The notes beneath the pieces were generated by a model. It was given only the letters and a program-made list of their open reading frames with translations, was not told where the DNA came from and ran no database searches. DNA of 64,000 nt from Carnegiea gigantea (taxonomy: Eukaryota > Streptophyta > Magnoliopsida > Caryophyllales > Cactaceae), in the NCBI GenBank assembly GCA_029747015.1, contig JAKOGI010000085.1:997501-1061500 (forward strand). Direction: 5' to 3'. Each line of letters opens with the position of its first letter. The first letter of the stretch is position 1. The position numbers were made by a program, and so were the translations under genes. This document shows, one piece after another, positions 23,048-34,274 of the stretch.

Positions 23048-25014
23048 TTAAATCTCTGTACATCTTAGTGCCTCCTGGATGCACTGAGTAGCGAGTATTG
23101 TGAGCCTCTTCTACGATCTGTTTCCTTAGTTCCTCATTTCGGGGAACACATAGGCGATTCTGAAATCACAGGGTCCCATCCTCATGTACTGTAAACCTGG
23201 GAGACTTTCCTCTCTCTAGATTTTGCTTTATCCTTTAGAGTTCAGGATCATTTTGTTGGTTCACTCGAATTTCCTCCACTATGGAAGGCTGTAAGGTAAG
23301 TGCTGATAATTGAACATGTGCATGCCCATGGGACACTAGTTGAATTCCCAAGTCCTCAAGTTCTTTCAAGAAACTTAACTGAGTAATCACGACAGTATTT
23401 GGGCTATGTTGTACTTTTCTACTCAGGGCATCTGCTACAACATTTGCTTTTCCTAAATGATATTGAATTTGTAAATCATAATCCTTAAGCAGCTCAAGCC
23501 AACGCTGTTGCCTCAAGTTGAGCTCCTTCTAAGTGAAGATATACTTCAAACTTTGATGGTCAGCATAAATCTTGCACGGTACTCCATATAAGTAATGTCT
23601 CCAAATTTTCAGCGCAAAGACCACGGCTGCTAATTCCAAGTTATAAGTAGGATAGTTTCTCTCATAAGGCTTAAGCTGTCGAGAGGCATAAGCTACTACC
23701 TTATCTTCCTACATTAGAACACACCCTAATCCGTTCTTTAAAGCATCACTATAAATGGTATATTCCTTATCTTCCATTGATAGCATTAGGATTGGGGTGG
23801 TCGTTAGTCGCTGCCTTAACTCTTGAAAAGCTTTATCACATTTTTTAGTCCACTCAAACTTGCTCGCTTTCTTTAGTAGATTGGTCATGGGTGAAGCTAT
23901 CTTTCAAAAGTCCTTGACAAATCTTTGATAGTAACTTGCTAAACCCATAAAGCTTCTAATCTCATTGATATTAGTAGGCCTTGACCATTCCGTGATTGCA
24001 TTCACCTTTTGGGGGTCAACAATGATTCCTTCTTTTGTAACCACATGTCCCAAGAACACCACTTCTTCCAACCAAAACTCCCACTTCTTTAATTTGCTAT
24101 AAAGTTGATGCTCCCTCAGTATTTGTAACACCATCCTCAAATGATCAACATGTTCATCTCTGTCCTTAGAATAGATAAGAATGTCATATATGAACACCAC
24201 CACAAATTTGTCTAGGTAGGGTCTGAAGACTCTGTTCATAAGATCCATAAAAACTACGGGAGCATTGGTGAGGCCAAATGGCATCACTATAAACTCATAG
24301 TGACCATTCCTAGTTCTAAACGCAGTCTTGGGGATGTCTTCAGGTTTAATCCTAAGTTGGTGGTACCCTGACCTCAAATCAAGCTTAGAGAAAACTCCTG
24401 CTCCTTGCAATTGGTCGAACAAGTCATCTATCCACGGCAAAGGATATTTATTTTTGATGGTGATCTTGTTCAACTCCCTGCAGTCAATACACAAACTTAA
24501 GGTTCCACCCTTTTTCCTTACGAACAACACTGGGGCACCCCATAGTGACACACTTAGCATAATAAAGCCCTTCTACAATAGCTCATCTAACTGAATCTCC
24601 AGTTCCTTAAGTTCAGTTGGGGCCATACGATATAAGGTCTTGGAAATAGGTTGGGCATCAGGGTTTAATTCAATTCCAAAATCAATTTCCCTCGGAGGCG
24701 GTAATCCTGGTAACTCTTCAGGGAAAACATCCTCAAACTCACAGGCTACAGGAATATTTTCAGCTTTCTCTTCTTTTACTTGGGTGTCTATAGCATAACA
24801 CCAATATCCCATGCACCCTTGACATAATAGCTTACTTGCTTTCATAGTAGAAATCAAGAGATGGGATTTTTCCTCTCTCTGCCCATAGAAAAATACTTCT
24901 CCCCCTTTTTATCTTTCAAAATAACCTTAAGATCCTCACAGTCAATCTTAGCTCCATAGGTGTGTAACCAATTCAATCCCAAAATGATGTCAAAATCAGA
25001 CAAATCGAATTGAA
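23048..25014 (-). pseudogene. RT, RNase H and start of integrase of element II
   Basis: One frame runs from about 25014 to 23048 and continues past element [42 protein letters not shown]. The catalytic box reads [10 protein letters not shown] (24190-24161), so the first Asp of the usual DD pair is Tyr. RNase H follows (YTIYSD near 23760, [16 protein letters not shown] near 23590-23540, [10 protein letters not shown] near 23430). The segment ends in the integrase zinc finger at 23048. Stops: TAG near 24570, TGA near 23904, and TAG near 23713, 23530 and 23236, plus one near 23158. The start of pol is joined to gag-protease by a frameshift near 25025. Confidence 0.87.
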
Positions 25015-26373
25015 TCAAATCCACAGGGAAGCGGTTCCACCAATGGTGATAGGAATAAATTTATAGGAGATAGGGCATTCAATCACACAATCATTGGATA
25101 GCTTGATCCTAAAATTGGTTTCCATCCTCCTATCTTCCAGGTTCAATTGTATGGCAGATCGGGTGGATATAAATGAATAAGTAGCACCCGAATCAAATAA
25201 TACACAAAATGGCTTTGAATTTAAAAAGAGAGTTCTAGTGACTACCATACTAGAGATGGCAGCTTCCTTCTTACTTATTACATACGCCCATCCTACTGCT
25301 GCAGGCCTTGGTGGTGGGGCCCCTTGGTGAGGTGGGGCCAAGGGTTTTGCTGCCCCTTTGTCTACAGCCTTCATCCTTCGAGGGCATACAGCAATCAGGT
25401 GTTCAGGACTTCCACACCACATGCACTTATTAGTTCCTACTCGGCATTCAACGGTTGTGTGATTTGTTCTGCCACATTTCGCACAGGGTGCTGTCGAGCC
25501 TGGAGAACGGCTCTTGGGGTGAACAGGAGTAGGTTTCTTCTGGTTTTGGTTTAGACTCTCACTTGGAGTTCCTCGCTTAAACCCCTTTGTCTTTTGGTTG
25601 GTTGGATTCAATGCTCTCAACTCTATCTTCACTCGTTCCACTTCAGCCGCTCGTTCATATAGTTCTTGGTAAGTCAAAATTGGTTGTCTAGTTAACTGAT
25701 TCCAAATATAGAAGGCCAAACCATCTTCAAATCTCCTCATTTTCAACCTCTTAGATGATATAAACTTAGGAACAACCCTAGATAATTCTGTGAACTTACT
25801 GGCGTACTGTATCACTGTCATGGTGCCACTCATCTTCAACTCCATAAACTCTTACTTCTTTTATCTTTGGACCATAATTGGGTAGAATTTTGCCTTTAAC
25901 TCACTTAGGAATTTATTCCAGGTAAATTCAGGCCCTACGAGCTTATCCTTAATAGTATTCCATCAAATGTCAACTTCACCGATCAAATAATACGTCCAAA
26001 TGTTTACTTTCTTTCCTTCTGGCACCTCTACCACTGTAAAGATTTTCTCCATTTCTCTTATCCATTCCTCCAGTATTACTGTATCATAAGATCCCTCATA
26101 AACTTTAGGGTTGCGTCGTGCCACCCTATCCGCTAATTTATCCTCTTTAGGAGGGGCTTCAGTAGGTACCTGGGGAATCCGCTTCATCAATTCAGCTACT
26201 AAGGTCGGCCAGTAGTTTGGGTCCCCAATATTGTGGGCTATCTCAGAAGGGATCGATGACATTTGGCCAACATTTGGTAGCACATGATGGGAAGCTTGAT
26301 CACCTGATCCCTGGCCATGATCCGAGATTTCTTCTATATGAACCTCTTCATTGTTGTGCACTGATTCGGACAT
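25015..26373 (-). pseudogene. gag and protease of element II
   Basis: Probable start ATG at 26373 (MSESVHNNEE). An earlier in-frame ATG at 26403 precedes it. Gag capsid part: NPKVYEGSYD, EEWIREMEKIF. In-frame stops lie near 25960, 25860 and 25852. The second half has two zinc knuckles, CAKCGRTNHTTVEC and CMWCGSPEHLIAVC (both CX2CX4HX4C, about 25490-25385), then a protease with CVLFDSGATYSFIS (25210-25165). The frame runs out at 25015; the rest of the protease is in the pol frame, so one shift near 25025 separates them. The ~400 bases upstream (26404-26808) hold no gene. Confidence 0.87.
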
Positions 26374-26808
26374 TCTGATAATACATGAAATGAAACAATT
26401 CAATCACTGGAATACTCAAACATATAAGATAAGCATGCCCAATGAACACATTTAATATAACTCAAAGATTATAGAAAACAACCCAAGGCTTCATTATATC
26501 ATTTCATAACTGCTTATTTACATACATAACTGCCAATTTATACACATGATCAGCAAAACATACTACATCTAACTGACTAGGCAAAGTCAATTTTAACTCC
26601 TAACTCAACCCTAAGTACTAACTAGCCCTAAGATACTAGGTCCGTCACATAACCAAAAAGAAATACGAACCATGTCATAACGGTCGGAAAGGATCTAACT
26701 AACTATATACAATGTCATATCCTATACAAAATACATTCATCCCAACCGACCATACTATAAACAAACTGGGCTCGAAAGAAAACTACTGCCACTAACCCCT
26801 AAACCCAC

Positions 26809-27522
26809 CTAACGATCTCTAGATGGATCATAATCCAGGTCAGACTCATCATCAGGCTCTTCGCTTGAATCGAAGCTGCTAGTAGATGCCTCTGACTCGG
26901 TATCACCAACCTCCTGTTGGACCTGCTGCCCCTGCTCATCCTATAACTCCACCATCAACTCATCAATCTCCTATTCCCACTGCTGCTCTCCCACCACCTC
27001 ATCAATGTCTTGATCCTCCTTGGGATCATCCTCCTCTTCCTAGTGGCCCTCTTCTTCAGAACTAATCACCACCACCTCTGGTGTGTCAGGGAGGTCTATC
27101 ATTACATGAGCCTCCCCCGAACTGTCAGGCATTAGGGGGGCACTTGGTGCGGGGGCTGCAGGTGGGGGAGGTGCTTGATGTAGCGGAAAGACATACTGTA
27201 GCCTCTCCATGGTGATCCCCTTCTGATCAAACTCTTCCTTTAATAACAACTCGGTAGCGATTGTAGTCCAAAACCCCTGGGCCTGAAGCCTAGGCCCATC
27301 CCAAGCTGGGTTCCCTGTTACCATATAGTGATGATAACCAAGCCTAAACTCCACCCACAGATGAACTACGGGTAAGGACCAGAGCAGTCTATGTCCACGG
27401 ACTGTAACACCGTGAAACCCAGAGAAAGGGTCCTGTGCATGGACCTCTATACTAGCATGCAACAATACAATGTGAGCCGCCATAGATGCACCTGGCATCA
27501 AGTTAACAGCATAAGGGTCCAT
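26809..27522 (-). pseudogene. Extra open frame ahead of gag in element II, acidic tail (unrecognised)
   Basis: Lies between primer site and gag. ATG at 27522 (MDPYAVNLMPGASMAAHIVL) opens 160 codons to a TAG near 27040. The same frame continues through a second and third TAG to a last TAG at 26809-26811, about 237 codons. Composition: an aromatic, His-rich first half (WSLPVVHLWVEFRLGYHHY), a Pro/Ala stretch (APPPPAAPAPSAP), then a strongly Glu/Asp/Gln/Ser-rich tail (EEEDDPKEDQDIDEVVGE and DESDLDYDPS). No known motif is seen. I do not recognise it; such a frame is not usual for Del/Tekay elements as far as I know. It could be a captured host fragment or an old element gene. Confidence 0.6.
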
Positions 27523-27719
27523 CTAACAAAGAAAAAACATATATGAGAAGCATACATAACCATAATGAAGGAACATGCAAATGTAAGTAACCTACATTTC
27601 TAATATCGTTACTACACTTCTAGTATCACTCTAGCAGTATAAAATGGCCCTCAGTACCCTCACTACCCACCATTCTCACCTTCTCATTTCTAAACTCCAC
27701 ATTCTGCAAAGAAAATCTT

Positions 27720-27737
27720 AACCTGGCTCTGATACCA
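27720..27737 (-). promoter_or_regulatory. Primer binding site of element II (initiator Met tRNA)
   Basis: Minus strand TGGTATCAGAGCCAGGTT, an 18-base complement of the plant initiator Met tRNA 3' end, four bases from the 5' LTR. Confidence 0.95.
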
Positions 27738-27741
27738 AATC

Positions 27742-30257
27742 TGTAACGCCCTAAAGATACATCAATCATTGTTTACATCTCTTTCACTGGTTTTCCTCAA
27801 TTGAAATATTAACCCAAATGATTAGGCATTACCGCCGTCCAATTAAGGACAAGGCTTTACTTGTACATGATAACTGAGCCATAATAATCAATGTTTACCA
27901 TCAAAGACATTCACACCATCACAACCTATCAAACCATTTTGATAAATATAGAAATTGTTCTAACATCAAAACCATACAAACATCTCAAGGATTACACCAA
28001 AGTATAGAATTCTGATAAAATATACAGTATCAACACCAAAATAATTCACAATACAGTATTATAGACATTTCAACGATAATACACCCTCATTCCATAAAGA
28101 CTTCCTGGCTCACTTATCATCTTCAGCCATTCTGCCTGCCTGAGGGCGATTCACTGAATACTTTTCTAAAACAAAACATGAAAACATTTCGAAATGTGAG
28201 CCGAAGCTCAGTATATGCATTCCTGTATTATTAAACATTCGTGAAATAAAAACTGGTTGGGCCTGTATTACAACTCATTTTTAATTAAACGCAGGGAATA
28301 AGATGAATATGAAACTGCATTGTCAATTATTATCTGATAGTAAACCCCTAGTAAATGTTATGATCTAAAGATAGATGTACACCTACCAAGCCGATCGGGA
28401 CTTGGCCTGAAGCTACATGTGTAATTGAAGAGCTATACCCTGTAACTGATAACTGATGGGGTCACTAATTATGTGAGAAATCACTGATTAAACTGATTCA
28501 TTAAGGTACTTACTAAAACATTATAATTTTGATAAATACGTGCTGATTTCTAAAGATACAAGCAATGAACATACCTGAAATTTTTAAATGTAAGCGTACG
28601 GAATAATATTATGTACAAAAGTGGAAGGAATGATAGATTAGGCCCGGATTCTGTACAAAATTATCATTGTAGGAACATACGGTTAGCAAAAATATTTACT
28701 TCATAGCGAATAAATTAGTAAAAGAAAAGTAAAAGCGTAACGGATGCTTAAAAAGAATGACTTATAACCTAATCATTTGACCTCTGGTTGAGACTCAAAA
28801 CCCCAATATAGAAAGCTTAGGAAATCACAAAAATCTTTCATTTTGAACACCAAGCTTGATTCTCAGAATAGGATTCCCAAAATGAGGCTAGAGTACAAAT
28901 ATGTCAGTTTTGGTCCATTCTGCGCAGTTTTGGTAAAACGACCATAACTTTTTCCACAGGTCTCAGATTAAGGCAATTTAAGAGCCCTTTAAAAGCTAAC
29001 ACACTGAAATATCTACTCACCAAAGATCATAAGTTTTGGTTGGGCCGTGCATTACCAGTTTATTGCCAAAGTCTACTCTATTTTCTTGAAATTTTCAGCC
29101 CTCACTGTTTTAGCTCTTCCCTCTCTTTTCACACAAATTCTCAACTTAAACGATTCTTTAAAAGCATGTAAGCAAGCTTTGGTCTATCCCAATAGCATAC
29201 AAAATCACTACACTCAAATTCACTTCATAATCATCTCCAAAAGAGATCATTTTTCAATCAAATACCCATATAAACCAAGCTTAAGGCTAAATTAATCCAA
29301 ACCATGCATTATTTGCCAAAACCCTAGTTTATGGCCAACTTGGACTCTCTCCAACTCATGTGAAATCACCAAAAACATCAACATAAACACCAATAGATTA
29401 GAAGATAACCAAATCAAAGATAAAACTATCAAAATCCAACACTTTAACATTAAGCTTGCATGATCAAAGATTAACCCTAACCTAGCATGATCCAACCTCA
29501 ACACCACCATGATCAACATCAAAATAACTCTTATTTCTTATGAAAACAACATGATCAAAGATCATAAACATCAAAACAAGAATCAAAACTAAAATAAAAA
29601 GAAAAACCAACAAAAATAAATTTCAAGATTACTCACTTTGATTGCAAATAAGTTGAGATGGAGATGAGTTTAGGGGTTTTGATGATGGAGGATGATAACT
29701 TGAGGTACTAGGATGTTAGGAGGGGTCGGAAACCACCGGGCTAGCCGAAAACTGGCCGAAAACCACACAAACAGTGGCTGGAGCTGCTGGACGTTTAGGA
29801 GAGAGAGGAGAGAGAAAATGGAGTTTGTGAGTTAAGTTGTATTTGTTTGACTTATCTAATGGCTTGAAGTTTTTAACTAGAAAAATTTTTTGATAAATGG
29901 TTAAATTAACCATGGTAATTAGTTTTTATAGGCAAACTTGTTGGGCTTCAAAACGGCCGAAATAAATTGGGTTCGGGAATAAAACGCTTCGTAACAATAA
30001 CGTTTTTATGAAACTCAAAATGAAAGCTTTGTAATGTTACGGAAAGCAAAATAAATTACTCAGATTAAACTTATTAGGTCCTACTATCAATTCTTCCAAA
30101 GTTTTCATTAATTAATTAAATGAACAAATAAAATCCGAATTGCCAAGTGAGGACCCGAATAAAATTTTTCCACCGGGATGAATAAATAAATGAATGCAAG
30201 AGAAGAAAGAAAAATTACGAACTTGAGGTAATTAAATATGTAAACATAATTAAATAA
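27742..30257 (-). repeat. 5' LTR of element II (2516 bp, outer 21 bp missing)
   Basis: Matches 11083-13616 from TGTAACGCCC up to 'taattaaataa' at 30257. The final 21 bases present in the other LTR (to GCTATTACA) are replaced by element I sequence. The loss includes the expected target duplication, so a small junction deletion is inferred. Confidence 0.92.
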
Positions 30258-30493
30258 GCAAGCTCTATGGCATCATTCAATAGGATGGCATAGAAGGTAG
30301 CCTGAACAATTTCAGGGAGACCGAAGTCATGCGCTGCTTCCTCCGCCTTAGACAAAGCAAAGCGTGGGCACAGCTCACGATTGTCCTTCGGGAGTGGACG
30401 CAGGGGACGTGAGGCGCTCCTCCAATGCCACTGGAAGGTTTCCCTCACATGGTAAGGCACCTCTTCAGTGGCTTGAAAGGGGGGAAAGGCCAT
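30258..30493 (-). pseudogene. Antisense mini-gene copy B, 5' fragment, cut by element II
   Basis: ATG at 30493 begins MAFPPFQATEEVPYHVRETF. Visible are a F-x-W pair near residue 21, a Leu/Pro-rich stretch, ELCPRFALSKAEEAAHDFGL and LLNDAIELA, where element II enters. The match to copies A and C is clear at CP, LPE, and LLNDAI. The 3' fragment is at 10966-11082. About two residues of the family alignment are missing at the join, consistent with the junction deletion that also removed the LTR tip. Function unknown. Confidence 0.6.
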
Positions 30494-30620
30494 GGTTAAG
30501 AAGGCAAGCCGGAATGCTGGTTAGAACCGCACACTGGAACTCACCCTAGGAACTCTTGCCTCTCCCTTTAAAGGAACTATTAGCGCTTGTAAGTAACCCC
30601 CCATAGAGGTGCCTACTCCT

Positions 30621-30628
30621 CTTTTATA
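30621..30628 (-). promoter_or_regulatory. TATA box of mini-gene copy B
   Basis: Minus strand TATAAAAG followed by AGGAGTAGG, 128 bp upstream of ATG 30493. The 90 bases between contain no upstream frame of note. Confidence 0.5.
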
Positions 30629-31023
30629 GAAGGGAGTAGGAGGGGCTAGAGGGGGAAACCACACGCCCCTAGGCTGTCCAGCGTCAGGGCACCACTCGTT
30701 TCTTACCACGTGGCAGCGAGTTACGAGGTGTCCGATGCCAATGTCGCCACAGCAGACACGCGTCCTAGAAATGGATTCGGAGGCCGCCCGTTCAGGACTT
30801 GGTCTAGAAGGGCAAGCCTCGATGTATTATTTAGTTGGGTAGCAATAATTGGGCCGCTAGGGCAATAGCAATACGAAAAAAGCAAGAAACTGAAGCAAAG
30901 TACTCGAAAAGCAAGACTTCGTTTTATTACAAATGCTTACAAAGAAAAAAAAAAGGAAGAAAAAGATAAGACAACAAAGGAAAATACGAAATGCACGCTT
31001 TGATAATCATCACCAGCCAAGCC
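30629..31023. other. Spacer between mini-gene copies B and C
   Basis: About 395 bp upstream of copy B and downstream of copy C (minus strand), part of element I. It contains an A-rich run at 30940-30965. Nothing else recognised. Confidence 0.4.
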
Positions 31024-31460
31024 TCACTCCTCACTGTTATCACTATGAAGGGAGGTTTGGCTATCAGACCGGGAGCTCTTCTCCTCTTCCGAGTCACCGT
31101 GCGCCTTCTGTCTACGGGCCTCCTTGATCCTGCCCCTGTTACGCCCCATCCGCGCCTGAAAAGCATTCCACCGCAACTCTTTGAGGGCCGACTCTATTAT
31201 CGCAATCATCCACTCGGGCAGCACACCGAGCTTTATGGCGTCATTAAGAAGCATCACCAGGAAAACCACCTGGGGCAACTCGGGACCTCAAAGTGTTGTG
31301 CGTATTCTTTGGCCACAGCAAGGTCGAAGTCCGGGCATAGCTCTTCATAGTGGTACGGCAAGGGCCCAGGAGGAAACGCCACCTCCCTGCGATACCACTT
31401 GAAGTTACCCAAAATGTAGAGTGCCATCTCATCCGTCGTCAGTGAGTGGGGGAATCCCAT
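31024..31460 (-). pseudogene. Antisense mini-gene copy C (unrecognised family), one frameshift
   Basis: The best-preserved copy, about 145 codons. ATG at 31460 (MGFPHSLTTDEMALYILGNF). The frame holds FKWYRREVAFPPGPLPYHYE and ELCPDFDLAVAKEYAQHF, then a shift near 31285 moves to the frame with VVFLVMLLNDAIKLGVLPEW and LKELRWNAFQARMGRNRGRI, ending in a charged tail (SDSQTSLHSDNSEE) at 31024. Like copy A it ends in Ser/Asp/Glu. No signal peptide, membrane segment or catalytic motif. It is transcribed, if at all, opposite to the retroelement, from the TATA box at 31534. Confidence 0.6.
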
Positions 31461-31533
31461 GTTAGCCGAGAAGGATATTCAATGCGGAGGGCACACAAAG
31501 GCGTGGTGCTGATATGATCTGTGGGGCAACTCT

Positions 31534-31541
31534 CCTTTATA
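31534..31541 (-). promoter_or_regulatory. TATA box of mini-gene copy C
   Basis: Minus strand TATAAAGG within GGGTATAAAGGAGAG, 74 bp upstream of ATG 31460. Third instance of a TATA-type box at similar distance in this family. Confidence 0.5.
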
Positions 31542-31559
31542 CCCAAAGTGGACGGCGCC

Positions 31560-32190
31560 TCGTAACGCCTACCAACATTGGAAACCCCAGGATGACATTA
31601 ATCGGTTGCCCAATGTCAGATCTAAGGAAGGTAACTGGCCAAAGTTGGACCACTTCCCAGTAACCACCGCCCACTGCAATGACCAAATTAGTCCACATTT
31701 CACCTGACTCCCTGAGTGGGCTCGCGTGCAGGTAAAATGCGGGGGGTTAAGTGATTCAGAAAATATGATTTTCTGGATAAAGCCCACGGATCTCCAACCG
31801 CAAGACAGGCCCAAACGAGGTAGTGGTCCCAAATGGGACCCTTGAGGATCCCACCAAAAGCCCAAATGGAACAAACCAAACAGCGTCCCCAGTACAAATT
31901 TATCATCCTACCCCCTACTACGAGGACTATAAATACTCACCTATCTGCCTCAGGAAAAGGATTCGGACTTTGACATATTGGACTCTGACTTATTGAACGC
32001 TTATCTCTTATTGCCTTGAAACTTTGTCGGACCTTCTTCTGACTTGACTGCTGGAGAGGAGTTCCCCGGACCACAACCCGAGAGTGCCTTTTTTGCAAGT
32101 TAGATCGAGGAGAGGTGCCCACTAGCTGATTTGCACGTGCCATCACATAAGTTTGGGCTCTTACCCCATGTCATCATCAGAAAGGTACGG
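31560..32190 (+). repeat. Probable 3' LTR of element I (limits uncertain)
   Basis: Lies between the last mini-gene and AT-rich DNA at the right end of element I. It has a TATA box (TATAAATA, 31928-31935) followed by a 230-bp stretch like an R-U5 region. The left copy lies outside the window, so the ends cannot be aligned. Short frames in it are probably chance. Confidence 0.4.
31928..31935 (+). promoter_or_regulatory. TATA box in the probable 3' LTR of element I
   Basis: GACTATAAATACTCACC on the + strand, in the expected orientation for a retroelement promoter. Confidence 0.45.
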
Positions 32191-32194
32191 GAAA

Positions 32195-32890
32195 TTCTCA
32201 AAACAGAAATTATTATTAGTTAATAATAAATATTAATAATAATTAATAAGAATTGCTATAATAAAGGTAATTATTAATTGATAATAAAATATAACACATA
32301 ATAAAAATTATTACTATTAATAATAATTAACAATGATAATTACAACAATAATTCTTATTAATTTTAATAGTTTTTATCAAAATAATTATTGATGTTAATA
32401 ATAATTATTGATATTAATATTAATATCAATAATCAATAATAATTAATAAAATTATTAGAAAAATCAGTAGCATTATTGAAAATTATTAATAACTACTATT
32501 ATTAGTAATAATAATAATCATCATTATTACTGTAAATAATAATAATTATTATTAATATTAATATTAAAAATTAAAAATTTACCAATTACTAGTAGTAAAT
32601 ATTAATAACAATAATAATTAAGAATATGAAGAATGATAATATTTGTTAACAGTATTTGTAATAATAATTAATAAAAATAATCATTAATATTATTGATTAT
32701 TATTTAATAATTATTTAATAATGAAATAAGTAATCTTAATGATAACTAATCATAATAATCAACTAATAATAATGATTAAGCAATAATAAGTTCATAATTA
32801 ATCATAATAATAAATATTAATATTAATATTAATATTAATAATTGCAACAATATTAGTTATTGATATTAACAATAAAAATCATAATAAAAG
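32195..32890. repeat. AT-rich low-complexity tract (TAA/ATT/ATTAAT)
   Basis: Nearly 700 bp made of degenerate (TAA)n, (ATTAAT)n and (AATAAT)n with very few G or C. It starts where element I ends. It may be an expanded microsatellite or a matrix-attachment-like region. No gene. Confidence 0.85.
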
Positions 32891-34270
32891 TAAGTAAAAG
32901 TGGGTATGAGCGGGAAGAAATAGTATTTATTTTAAAGCGTTGAAAGGAGTGAAAAAAGGTGGGAAGAAATGGCTAAGAGTGAGATGGATTTGGGTCTAAG
33001 TGCATGCAAAAACCCCCTATGAAAGACTTATACAGCTGAAATTGTGACTTGATTAATGATCAGTTAAGAATGTTGCTTGCAGCTGATATCAATTGTAGAA
33101 GCATCTCCATGTGAAAGCGCACGTTGTTTTCATACAAGCCTTTTTCTTACGGCTACATACGATATAGGTTCCACTGCGTCTGTCCATCAATTTTATACCC
33201 TTCTTTTTTATTTTATTAGTATACAATCCTTGCGTACTTGCCAGGTGGCAAACTTCCATGCTACTTTGAAAGGAAATTAGATGTGGTTCCCTGAAGTGAT
33301 ATCCACTATAATACAGATGCAATGAATTAACATCATTCACTGATTAAACAAAATCATAATTCGAACTTTTTCCTAGTATTTTTATTCGATTTTTTTTCCG
33401 TCTCATCATCTAAAAGGCTGATTCACTGCATTCCATTCCTAGGTATCTTATGTAGGGTTTTTGTCTCTTTATAAATTTGGTACGGAACATGCTGATCCCC
33501 AAAAAAAGGGAATGAAAAGGTTACATGCAGTAGTATAACTCTTAGTACGGAACATGCTGGATAGCCCTGAGGATATCCCTATAATGTTAACAAAGACATG
33601 AGTTATCTGTTGTACAGCGATTGAAGATGAATCACAGTATGTGTACAAATGTTTACCATCAGGAAGTTAAAATCAACTATCATTTGTAGAAAGTTAATTT
33701 TATATGCACAAAAATAACTTGATTTGTATTCAATCAATATATGCAAATTCATTTTCAACACAAGGACAAAAAGCATGATATAGTAATCATCAGTTTTTTT
33801 CTAAAATTACCATAAGCCACTTTAAGCCATTTTGACTATGAAATATAAAGTGAACTACCAAATGATTTGTGTATGAAGAAATCATTTTGTTCACTCTTTT
33901 GATCCATTTCAATTTTCACATTACACAAGTAATCAGGAGGCTTGCCTTTTGACTTTCTCTTGTCTCTCTGCTAATCCCAAGTTTTAGAATCAAGTTGCCA
34001 AAAAAAGGTTCTTTTAATAATTGTTAAAAAACTTTACTATAAAGCTTACCTCAATTTACATATTTGTCACTTATTAGGAATATATAGCTTACGTACGAAT
34101 TTTAAGGTAGTAATTAATTCTCATGCGAAATTATGAAACTGGTTGGCAATCTATCTGAGTGCCTTATGTGGATGATAATGAAACTCGTACCCATTTAAAA
34201 CTTGCAAAATCCGCTCAATTTAAAGCACAAGTGGGTGGCAACAATGGATTTTAAATCGGTAGAGAGCAGA
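32891..34270. other. Intergenic, no gene seen
   Basis: AT-rich unique-looking DNA. Frames at 33077-33280 (+) and 33089-33340 (-) have no recognisable motif. 'Tagtacggaacatgctg' style strings recur at 33480 and 33545, a short local duplication. Confidence 0.45.
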
Positions 34271-34274
34271 TAAT

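Larger units (their letters stand above)
11083..30257 (-). mobile_element. Element II: Ty3/gypsy chromovirus, Del/Tekay type, nested in element I
   Basis: Minus-strand element with LTRs at 11083-13616 (3') and 27742-30257 (5', end missing), a Met-tRNA primer site, gag with two zinc knuckles, protease, RT, RNase H, integrase and a chromodomain-like C terminus. It spans 19175 bp with element III inside, or 10998 bp without element III and one target repeat. The chromodomain, large LTRs and initiator-Met primer site fit the Del/Tekay chromoviruses. The 5 bp flanking the 3' LTR are CTCGC. The other flank has lost the LTR terminus, so the target duplication cannot be confirmed. Confidence 0.88.
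1..32190 (+). mobile_element. Element I: Ty3/gypsy LTR retrotransposon, Tat lineage (Retand/Grande-like), 5' end outside window
   Basis: The order gag, protease, RT, RNase H, integrase on the + strand is that of Ty3/gypsy. After the integrase come tandem repeats and genes on the opposite strand, an arrangement known from the plant Tat lineage (Grande, Retand, RIRE2). The 5' LTR and primer site lie left of the window. The 3' LTR ends near 32190, where AT-rich DNA begins. Element II sits inside it at 11083-30257, so about 13 kb of element I is present here. Many frameshifts and stops make it non-functional. The right boundary is inferred from a change of sequence character, not from a target duplication. 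Confidence 0.72.

Noticed and set aside
27720..27737. tRNA gene for initiator Met
   Set aside because: Only 18 bases matching the tRNA 3' end lie there; it is a primer binding site.
11083..30257. Element II as an intact autonomous element
   Set aside because: A missing RT Asp, an interrupted integrase, stops and frameshifts rule it out.
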